From NCBI GenBank assembly GCA_948852375.1, contig CAQOYX010000031.1, forward strand, positions 1 to 17,107: a DNA stretch of 17,107 bases. The letters are read 5' to 3'. Made by a program: the position numbers and the translations under genes. This document shows, piece after piece, positions 7,888-14,305 of the stretch; the stretch's first letter is position 1; each line of letters begins with the position of its first letter. The stretch comes from an uncultured Clostridia bacterium (GTDB taxonomy: Bacteria; Bacillota_A; Clostridia; TANB77; CAG-508). The notes beneath the pieces are model-generated. The model saw nothing but the letters and a program-made list of their open reading frames with translations. It did not search any database and was not told the origin of the DNA.

Positions 7888-8235
7888 ATGGTAAAAAAAG
7901 TATTGATTGGAATGTTAGCAGGGCTAATAAGTGGATTTTTTGCTACAGGCGGTGGAATGATTGTAGTTCCTGCACTTGTATACTTATTAGGAGTAAGTGA
8001 GCAAAAAGCAAGAGCAACATCGCTTTTTGTAATATTACCTATGGTAATAACTAGTGGAATATTTTATTATAGAAATGATTATATAGATTGGAAAATGGGA
8101 ATTCTTTGTGCAATTGGAGGAGTAATGGGCGGTTTTTTAGGAGCAAAGTATTTAAAGAAAATGCCAGATATTTATTTAAAGATATCATTTACAATATTTT
8201 TAATATATGTATCAATAAGGATGATTTTTTTATGA
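7888..8235 (+). CDS. TauE/SafE-like permease, first half-size subunit
   Basis: This 115-residue membrane protein matches one half of a TauE/SafE exporter: GMLAGLISGFFATGGGMIVVPALVYLLGVSEQKARATSL, with the Gly-rich repeat motif after the first helix, then three more hydrophobic segments (GIGGVMGGFLGAKYLKK-like). Classical TauE/SafE proteins are about 250 residues built from two such repeats and move sulfonates or other small anions. Here each repeat is a separate gene, and the second lies 153 bases downstream, so the pair probably form a heterodimer (inference). ATG 7888 has GGTGA five bases upstream; the 10 residues before it in the open frame are polar and unlikely to be translated. The substrate cannot be told. 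Confidence 0.85.
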   Translation: MVKKVLIGMLAGLISGFFATGGGMIVVPALVYLLGVSEQKARATSLFVILPMVITSGIFYYRNDYIDWKMGILCAIGGVMGGFLGAKYLKKMPDIYLKISFTIFLIYVSIRMIFL

Positions 8236-8388
8236 GAAGATAATATTAATATACGTAAAATAAAAAACTTTAACATTAAAGTAAAGACTACTTTATTTAA
8301 AGGGATTTAACTGTAAATGACTTATTTTTAACGAATAATTAATTTATTGTAATATTAACAATAACTGTAAATAAAAGGAGTTTGAAAA

Positions 8389-8773
8389 ATGTTTGAAATA
8401 ATAATAGGAGTAGTTTCGGGATTTGTAAGTCGGTATGGGAATGGGTGGAGGAACCATATTAATATTATGTCTTTCAATGTTTGTCGGAGTTGAACAACAT
8501 ATAGCACAAGCAACAAATCTTGTATTTTTTATTCCAACTTCAATTATAGCAATTATTACCAATATTAAAGAAAAAAACATAGACTTTAAAGTAGCAACAC
8601 CAATACTGATTTCTGGAATTGTTGGAGCAATAATAGGAGCTATATATTCAGATAAAACAGATGTAGTAAACTTAAGAAAGTACTTTGGAATGTTTTTAGG
8701 TTTAATTGCAATATGGGAAATATATTCATTAACAAAAAAGTATATATTTGATAAAAAAACACATACTAAATGA
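8389..8773 (+). CDS. TauE/SafE-like permease, second half-size subunit, +1 frameshifted
   Basis: Read with a +1 shift at the CGG at 8431, this gives 127 residues: MFEIIIGVVSGFVS, then GMGMGGGTILIL, AQATNLVFFIPTS, and two further hydrophobic helices, ending in a basic tail. This is the other TauE/SafE repeat, and its Gly-rich signature is split exactly at the shift point. AAAAGGAG at 8373-8380 lies 8 bases before ATG 8389, so initiation is in the zero frame, and the protein needs the shift: without it translation ends at 8491-8493 after 34 codons. A start at ATG 8435 would lose the first helix and has no binding site. The gene length (385 bases) is one more than a multiple of three. Confidence 0.8.
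8431..8433 (+). other. CGG +1 frameshift site in second TauE half
   Basis: Context is AGT CGG TAT GGG in the zero frame. Skipping the C gives AGT GGT ATG GGA ATG GGT GGA GGA, restoring the SGMGMGGG signature of TauE/SafE repeats. CGG is codon 15 from ATG 8389. Confidence 0.8.
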
Positions 8774-8823
8774 AGAATAAGTAATGTATATTACTAAAAT
8801 AATAAATAAGGAGGGAATTGTAT

Positions 8824-8964
8824 ATGAAATTTGTAAAAGGTATGGTAATGGGAACAATAATTTCAGCAGGTGTTGCTATGATTTTTAATGAGAAAAATTC
8901 TATGAAAAAGAATAAAATGATAAAAAAAGGAAAACAATTCATAAAAAAAATGGGAATTATTTAA
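8824..8964 (+). CDS. 46-residue small membrane-associated peptide
   Basis: ATG 8824 follows AAGGAGGGAATTGTAT, a very strong ribosome binding site. The 46-residue product starts MKFVKGMVMGTIISAGVAMIF, a short Gly-zipper-like hydrophobic helix, followed by a Lys/Met-rich basic tail. The layout recalls the DUF3918/YtxH-like short peptides of Firmicutes, but I cannot assign it firmly. It lies 50 bases after the second TauE half and ends at a terminator. Confidence 0.7.
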   Translation: MKFVKGMVMGTIISAGVAMIFNEKNSMKKNKMIKKGKQFIKKMGII

Positions 8965-8998
8965 AGGGAAAAACTAAAATAAGTTTTTCCCTTTAATA
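8962..8998. terminator. Bidirectional terminator
   Basis: AAAGGGAAAAACT and its complement AGTTTTTCCCTTT form a 13-base stem around a short loop in the gap between convergent genes (46-residue peptide on plus, acyl-CoA synthetase on minus). The A- and T-runs inside the stem let it serve both strands. Confidence 0.8.
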
Positions 8999-9006
8999 TA
9001 CTATTA

Positions 9007-10755
9007 TTAGGGAGTCCACTTTTCTCCTAGTATTTTCTTCATTTCCGCATTTCTCTTAATTTTCTGAGTAGTAGTTTTAATCATTGGCTCATCTGTAACA
9101 ATAATACTTCTAATATGTTTATAAGCAGGCATTTGCTTATTTATTTCTTTAATTTCATTCCAAATAATATTATGATAATCTTCCTTTTTTGCCTCAGGAT
9201 ATATAGTACTCATTAATTCAGCATTATAAACAATTTTTGCATTTATTTCAAAATCACCATCTTTGGTAGGTCTACCAAATACAAGATTTTCAGAGACAAA
9301 AGGAAGTTTTGCAGTTAAAATTTCCAATTCCTCAGGGTAAATATTTTTACCATTTTTTAAAACAATAACATTTTTCTTTCTACCAGTAACAAATAAATAT
9401 CCATCTTTATCAAAATAGCCAAGATCTCCAGTATAAAACCAACCATCATGTAATACCTCATTTGTTGCAATCTGATTATCATAATAACCAAGCATAACAT
9501 TAGGACCACTAACAATGATTTCACCTATTCCTTGTTCATCAGGAGAATCTATTTTTACTTCAATATCAGGTAAAGGAAAAGCAACTGAGCCAGGTCTTTT
9601 ATATTTATCATTTTCAGCAGAAACAACAGGAGAAGTTTCTGTTAAGCCATATCCATTTAATAAATTAAGTCCAAAATTTGAAAGCCCTAAAATGGCTTCT
9701 TTACTCATAGGTGCAGCACCATAAATAATTAACCTTAAATGCCCACCAAATTCATTAAGAACAGATTTAAATACTTTTCTTCTAATATCAATTCCGAATT
9801 TGAGTAAAAAATTACAAATCTTAGACATAACAGTAACAATAGTAGTTAAGCCTTTTTCCTCAATTCCCTTATTTACTTTTTTATACATAGTCTCTAAAAT
9901 TAAAGGAACAGCAACAAAGCCTGTTACTTTATACTCTTTTAAATTCTGAACAACATAACGAAGTCCATCACAAAAAGCAATAGTAATTCCACAATATAGT
10001 CCATATAAAAAAGTAGTAGTAGATTCATAAGTATGGTGCAAAGGCAAAAAAGATAAAAAAGTATCTTTGCTTGTTACTTTGGCAATACAACCAATTGAAT
10101 AAATATCAGCACAAACATTAGATTGTGATAACATTACAATCTTAGAAATAGCAGTAGTACCGAGAAGTAAAAAGCATAATAGTCATAGATTTATTATCTA
10201 TTACAACATCATCATATGAATTATCACCGTTTGCAATTAATTTTTTTCCATTTTCTAATAATTTTGAAAAAGACAAAATATCATATTGATCATCATCAAA
10301 ATCCATACAAATAAAATACTTTAAATTACTATTATTTTCCTTTTTTAATCTATTAAAAACATCTAAATATTTCTTATCAAAAATAACACAGGTTACTTCT
10401 GAACGAATTATAGAAGATTTAATTTCGTTTTCAGGTAAAGCTTTATCAAGAGGAACAACAACCATACCGAGCAGTGGTAATTCCAAGGTAACTAATACAC
10501 CATTCATATCTATTTGGAGCAATAATAGCAATTCTTTTTCCAGATAAACCTAAGTGTATCAAACTAGTACCAAAAGCCCCGCATATCATCTTTTAGTTCA
10601 AAATATGTATGAGTTATATATTGGGTAGATTTAGGATAGGTCTTATATGTAAAAGCAACCTTATCAGGATATAATTTACAAGAACGATCAATTAATTCCC
10701 TAAAGTTTGCTACTTTTTCAATTTCATATAATTTACTTCTAGATAACTTTTCCAT
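9007..10755 (-). CDS. Long-chain acyl-CoA synthetase-like AMP-binding enzyme, three +1 frameshifts
   Basis: With a +1 shift at each of three CGG codons, the minus strand gives one 581-residue adenylate-forming enzyme of normal length: FRELIDRSCKLYPDKVAF at the N-terminus, GKRIAIIAPNRYEW, VVVPLDKALPENEI, the P-loop FTSGTT (Gly at about 198), LPLHHTYE, NGYGLTETSPVVS, GWFYTGDLGYFDKDGYL, GRKKNVIVLKNGKNIYPEELE and the C-terminal lysine region near TTTQKIKRN. Such enzymes activate fatty acids with ATP and CoA; the chain length is not known. The 1749 bases equal 582 codons plus exactly three extra bases. The ATG at 10755 follows GGAGGTTTTTC. It is divergent from the PdaA-like gene and stands alone. 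The P-loop continuation TAISKIVMLS is less canonical than TGxPKGVM. Confidence 0.85.
10160..10162 (-). other. CGG +1 frameshift site in acyl-CoA synthetase P-loop
   Basis: Minus-strand context is ACT TCT CGG TAC TAC. Skipping the C gives ACT TCT GGT ACT ACT, that is TSGTT, the nearly invariant phosphate-binding motif. Without the shift a stop follows five codons after CGG. Confidence 0.85.
10467..10469 (-). other. CGG +1 frameshift site, middle of acyl-CoA synthetase
   Basis: Minus-strand context is ACT GCT CGG TAT GGT. Skipping the C gives GCT GGT ATG GTT GTT GTT CCT, that is AGMVVVP, matching the family's G-VVVPLDKELP segment. Without the shift a TGA follows six codons after CGG. Confidence 0.85.
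10579..10581 (-). other. CGG +1 frameshift site, N-terminal part of acyl-CoA synthetase
   Basis: Minus-strand context is GAT ATG CGG GGC TTT TGG TAC TAG. Skipping the C gives ATG GGG GCT TTT GGT ACT, that is MGAFGT. Because the C is followed by four Gs, reading CGG as Arg and dropping one G (MRAFGT) would also restore the frame, so the exact residue is ambiguous here. Codon 59 from ATG 10755. Confidence 0.75.
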
Positions 10756-11015
10756 GAAAAACCTCCATAAAAATTTATGTTTATATTTTATACTTATTTA
10801 CACAAAAAAACAAGGTGTAGTTTTAAAATTTATTTATAAAAACTATTATTCAGCAACTAAAATTTAAGAGCATGAAAAAAACGATAGAAAGTAAGTATTT
10901 AATATTTGAAAGTTATTTTTTGTATCAATATCTCATATTATTAAAAAAGAATATGAATAATGAATAATTTACATATTTATGTGTACTTTTAAAATAAAAG
11001 ATGAAAGGAATGAAT

Positions 11016-11835
11016 TTGATAATGAAAAAGAGAAAATTTTATGTACTTGCAATAGCAATAGTTGCAGTTCTTACATTTAGTGTTGTAGAATTAGTTAAAA
11101 ATAAAGAAGAAATTTTAGAGACTTCATCCCAAGTAGATGGATTAAGCAATAAAAAGATAGGTTGGGGAATAAAGAGGGTAGATAATCATGCTCAACCAGA
11201 TTTAGGAAGTAAGAATAAGGAGATTATTGATAAATACAAAGGAATAGCGATGGGAAATGCTGATAAAAAGTATGTTTATTTAACATTTGATGAAGGTTAT
11301 GAAGCAGGAAATACTTTACAAATCTTGCAAGTGCTAAAAGAAAATGATGTAAAGGCTACATTTTTTTTAACAGCACATTATATTAACACACGGGGAAGAA
11401 TTAGTAAAACAGATGATAGATGATGGGCATATTATAGGAAATCATACAGTAAACCATAAAAGCATGCCAGATTTAACAGATGATTTGATAAAATCGGAAG
11501 TAATGGATTTACACACAGCAGTATACCAAAAATTTGGATATGAAATGAAATATTTACGTCCACCAATGGGAGAATTTAGCCAAAGAACAATAAATATAAC
11601 AAATAGCTTAGGTTACACAACGGTAATGTGGAGTTTTGCATATGATGATTGGGATGAGAAAAAACAAGGAAGAACTGATTATGCAAAAAAGAAAATATTA
11701 GATAACATCCATCCAGGGGCAGTAATTTTATTACATGGAAACTCAAAAGATAATACCAATGTATTAGGGGAGTGTATTAAAGAAATAAAAAACATGGGAT
11801 ATGAATTTAAATCATTAGACCAATTTGCAAAATAA
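11016..11835 (+). CDS. pdaA: PdaA-like polysaccharide deacetylase of spore cortex, +1 frameshifted
   Basis: With a +1 shift at CGG 11391 this is a 272-residue carbohydrate esterase family 4 enzyme. An N-terminal anchor (about residues 8-25) is followed by YLTFDEGYEAGNT (TFDEG at about 90), ATFFLTAHYI, DGHIIGNHTVNHKSMPDL (metal His at about 143 and 147), YLRPPMGEFSQRT, TVMWSFAYDDWD and GAVILLHGNS. TFDEG or TFDNG with GYE is the PdaA variant, which removes acetyl groups from muramic acid so that delta-lactam of the spore cortex can form, a step needed for germination. I favour TTG 11016 (six bases after GAAAGGA); ATG 11022 is an alternative. Without the shift translation ends ten codons after CGG, before the metal-binding histidines. 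Confidence 0.85.
11391..11393 (+). other. CGG +1 frameshift site in pdaA
   Basis: Zero-frame context is AAC ACA CGG GGA AGA. Skipping the C gives AAC ACA GGG GAA GAA TTA GTA AAA, that is NTGEELVKQM, with the same spacing to DGHIIGNH as in PdaA proteins. As a run of four Gs follows, dropping a G instead (NTREELV) would also restore the frame. Confidence 0.8.
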
Positions 11836-11891
11836 ACTGATACAAGAAAAGTATTTTTAGTAGGGATTGAAGAGAGCTTTTTTAGAACGGT

Positions 11892-11920
11892 TTGACTTTT
11901 ATTAAGATTTATGTTAATAT
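11892..11920 (+). promoter_or_regulatory. Sigma-A promoter of the kinase-like gene
   Basis: TTGACT at 11892-11897 and TAATAT at 11915-11920 are separated by exactly 17 bases, in the gap between pdaA and the kinase-like gene. An inverted GTTAA...TTAAC at 11913-11934 overlaps the -10 region and could be an operator. Confidence 0.7.
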
Positions 11921-11973
11921 ATTGTTATGTTAACTAGAATGATACAAATATTTTTAAAGAAAGGAAAACGTAT

Positions 11974-12498
11974 ATGGCAAAAAAAATAATTATTGGTGTA
12001 ACTGGAAAATCAGGAGTAGGAAAAACAGAATTTTGTAATGCTTTGGTACAGCATCTTAAGCATGCAAAAATCATTAATGTTGACCAAGTTTTTCTTGATG
12101 TAGTGTTGCATCCAAATTATTCACGGTATGTAGTACAATCCAAGAATAAGGAATTGGATGCAAAAAGCCGTTTAATTTCTATACAGAAGATTTTTAATGA
12201 AGTTGAACATAGAGTTAATCAGGAAATAAGAATTAGAAAGGGAGCATTGATTATAGACCATATGTCTTTAGAGAGCTGGTTATTTGCAAAAAAATGCGAC
12301 ATAAAAATTATGATTGAAGCAGATGATAATCTAAGACGGAAAATGCTTTATAAAAGAGATTTATTTGAAGAAACAGATTTTTGTAGAAAAATGTTAAATA
12401 ATTCGAAACCCTGTAATTTTGACTATAGATTTTTTAATGATTATAGTCAAGAAGCACTTAATTCCATGGTTAATCAGGTATTATCAAAGATAAAGTGA
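11974..12498 (+). CDS. P-loop kinase-like ATPase, dephospho-CoA kinase-related
   Basis: This 174-residue soluble protein starts KKIIIGVTGKSGVGKTEFC with a clear Walker A (GKSGVGKT, 11-18), then NVDQVFLDVVLHP where CoaE-type kinases have their DAD/substrate region, IIDHMSLESWLFAKKCDIKIMIEAD and RRKMLYKRD, which resembles the lid of dephospho-CoA kinases. It is shorter than CoaE (about 200) and I would not assign that activity; a nucleotide or nucleoside kinase is possible. AAAGAAAGGA lies before ATG 11974. It has its own promoter and terminator. It is also unusual in base use: CGT and two in-frame CGG codons (codon 51 at 12124, codon 122 at 12337), which the other intact long genes lack. That suggests recent acquisition (inference). 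Confidence 0.7.
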   Translation: MAKKIIIGVTGKSGVGKTEFCNALVQHLKHAKIINVDQVFLDVVLHPNYSRYVVQSKNKELDAKSRLISIQKIFNEVEHRVNQEIRIRKGALIIDHMSLESWLFAKKCDIKIMIEADDNLRRKMLYKRDLFEETDFCRKMLNNSKPCNFDYRFFNDYSQEALNSMVNQVLSKIK

Positions 12499-12543
12499 AA
12501 TATTTGTATGAAGTCAAAAGTAAATGTATTTACTTTTACAAGA

Positions 12544-12585
12544 ATTATCCTGCAGTATTTTTATTACTGTAGGATAATTTTTATG
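12544..12585 (+). terminator. Intrinsic terminator after the kinase-like gene
   Basis: A 14-base stem, ATTATCCTGCAGTA against TACTGTAGGATAAT with one G-T pair, surrounds an AT loop and is followed by TTTTTAT. Strong and well placed 45 bases after the stop. Confidence 0.85.
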
Positions 12586-12645
12586 TCAAAGACTTTTAAT
12601 CGTTTTACTATAAAATCAAAGAAATAATATTAAATATTATTTTAG

Positions 12646-12682
12646 TTTTATGATGTAATAAATTTATTAGTACATCATAAAA
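12646..12682. promoter_or_regulatory. Perfect 12-base inverted repeat upstream of yqfC
   Basis: TTTTATGATGTA (12646-12657) is exactly complementary to 12671-12682, about a 13-base centre that itself contains a short palindrome. It lies about 50 bases before the yqfC start, with no T-run after it, so it reads as an operator or leader hairpin rather than a terminator. Confidence 0.45.
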
Positions 12683-12733
12683 TTAATATGAAATATATTT
12701 AGAATAAAATTGTGAAAGGAATGAATAAAAGAT

Positions 12734-13030
12734 TTGAAACATAAAAATATTAGAAAAACAAATAAAATAAATAGATTATTAGAATTGCCACAAGAGGTGG
12801 TTTCAGATAAACCAAAGCTTACAATTATTGGTTTTTCTGAAATATTAATAGAAAATTATAAATCCATATTAGAATATGAAGACTACTACATAAAAATAAA
12901 CACACATATAGGAGCAATTAATATAAATGGATTTAACTTAAGGTTAAAAGAAATGACAGGAGATGACATCATGGTTATAGGTAATATTGATAGTATAGAT
13001 TTTGAAAGTATAACAGACGAAGAAGAATAA
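12734..13030 (+). CDS. yqfC: Sporulation protein YqfC
   Basis: This 98-residue protein has the YqfC layout: a basic N-terminus, LELPQEVVSDKPKLTIIGFSEILIENYKSILEYED, IKINTHIGAININGFNLRLKEMTGDDIMVIGNIDSI. In Bacillus and Clostridium yqfC precedes yqfD and both are expressed in the mother cell; YqfC is thought to work with YqfD. The start is TTG at 12734, with GAAAGGA 13 bases upstream; no better in-frame start exists. yqfD starts 75 bases later. Confidence 0.9.
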   Translation: MKHKNIRKTNKINRLLELPQEVVSDKPKLTIIGFSEILIENYKSILEYEDYYIKINTHIGAININGFNLRLKEMTGDDIMVIGNIDSIDFESITDEEE

Positions 13031-13040
13031 TACTCACATG

Positions 13041-13058
13041 AAGCGATGCTAATCGCTT
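13041..13058 (+). repeat. Small hairpin between yqfC and yqfD
   Basis: AAGCGAT (13041-13047) and ATCGCTT (13052-13058) form a perfect 7-base stem with a GCTA loop; CTC/GAG can extend it with a bulge. There is no T-run, so it may be an mRNA stability or processing element inside the operon. Confidence 0.5.
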
Positions 13059-13105
13059 GAGCAATAAAAAAGAAATTACTTTGAAAACAAAAGGAGAAAA
13101 AAAGC

Positions 13106-14291
13106 ATGTTTTTTAAAATACTAATTTACTATATATTAGGATATGTAAATGTTAGTGTAGAAGGATATTTTATTGAAAGATTTATTAATATATGTATAAG
13201 TAAAAGAATACTTATGTGGAACCTAAAAAGAACAAAGTCAACATTTCTTTATGCAAACATTGGAATGAAAGAATTTAAAAAAATAAGAGAAATAGCAAAA
13301 ATTACAAAATGTAGAGTAAAAATTGAAAAAAAGAAGGGCTTGCCATTTGTATTATATAAATATAAAAAAAGAAAGTTATTCTTTGCTTTTCTAATAATAT
13401 TGGTACTTTTTATATTTGGTCTTTCAAATTTTGTTTGGAATATAGATATAATAGGAAACGAAAAAATTGCAACTGGGGAAATTATGCAAGAAGTAAATGA
13501 TAGTGGATTAAAAGTAGGAATATTAAAACATAAAATAGATACAAAAGAAATTATTAATAATATTCGTTTCAAAAGAGATGATATTGCATGGATAGGTATA
13601 AATATTAGAGGTACAAATGTAATAGTAGAGGTAGTAGAAGCGGATTCGAAACCAAATATTATAGATGAAAACGAATATTGTAGTATAATTTCAGATAAAG
13701 AGGGAGTAATTACAAAAATAAACGTACAAAACGGCACAGCCCTAGTAAAAGAAGGAGATATTGTAAAAAGACGGTAATGTAATAGTTGGTGGATGGCTTG
13801 AAGGAAAATATACAGGAACAAGATATGTACATGCAAAAGCCGAGATACAAGCTAAAGTATGGTATTCTAAAAAAGAAAAAATGTGCTTAAGTGGAGAAAT
13901 AGAAGAAGAAACGGGGAATGTTAAAAAAACTTACGGAATAAATATTAATAATTTCAAAATAAATTTTCCGAAAAGTCTTCCAAATTTCGAAAATTATGAT
14001 ACAATAAATGAGAACAAAAAATTAAAAATATTTTCAGACTTTTATTTCCCTATAGAATTTTGTAAAACTACATATAAAGAAACGAAAAAAAGACCTATAA
14101 CTTATAAAAAAGACGAAGCAAAAGAAATATTACAAAAAAAGTTAGAAGAAGAACTAAAAAGCGAAATACCAAATGTAGAAAATATAGTAAATACTAGAAT
14201 AAACTATAAGGAAGAAGAAGAATCAGTCACACTAGAACTTATATATGAAGTAATTGAAAATATAGGAACAAACGAAAAAATAGTATTTTGA
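13106..14291 (+). CDS. yqfD: Sporulation protein YqfD, +1 frameshifted
   Basis: With a +1 shift at CGG 13772 this is a 394-residue protein, close to the roughly 400 residues of other YqfD proteins. It has the N-terminal domain with GYVNVSVEGYFIERFINIC, a membrane segment at about residues 92-113, the extracytoplasmic repeat domain (WIGINIRGTNVIVEV, GVITKINVQNGTALVKEGDIVKR) and, after the shift, GNVIVGGWLEGKYTGTRYVH and a long basic C-terminus. YqfD is a mother-cell membrane protein, a relative of SpoIV-type stage IV proteins, needed for efficient sporulation. AAAAGGAG lies before ATG 13106. In the zero frame CGG is followed at once by TAA, so without the shift the protein loses its last 172 residues. 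The stop at 14289 overlaps the binding site of the next gene. Confidence 0.88.
13772..13774 (+). other. CGG +1 frameshift site in yqfD, next to a stop
   Basis: Zero-frame context is AAA AGA CGG TAA. Skipping the C gives AGA GGT AAT GTA ATA GTT, that is VKRGNVIVGG, which fits the conserved V-x-x-G-D/N-x-L/V repeat of YqfD. The UAA directly after CGG would further slow decoding, as in other known +1 shift sites. Confidence 0.85.
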
Positions 14292-14305
14292 AAGGATGAT
14301 GAAAA

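Noticed and set aside
9007..10755. Acyl-CoA synthetase as a pseudogene broken into three fragments
   Set aside because: All breaks are the same type at the same codon, all motifs are present, and the length is exactly a full enzyme plus three bases. Kept as a minor alternative only.
10949..10979. Possible sigma-G promoter upstream of pdaA (GAATA and CATATTTA, 17 bases apart)
   Set aside because: Placement and regulon fit, but both boxes are weak in very AT-rich DNA, so it was not listed as a feature.
8389..14291. CGG simply reassigned to another amino acid as a triplet (as reported for Trp or Gln in some Firmicutes)
   Set aside because: A triplet reassignment keeps the frame. At all six sites the zero frame meets a stop within 20 codons (at once in yqfD), and the conserved protein continues in +1.
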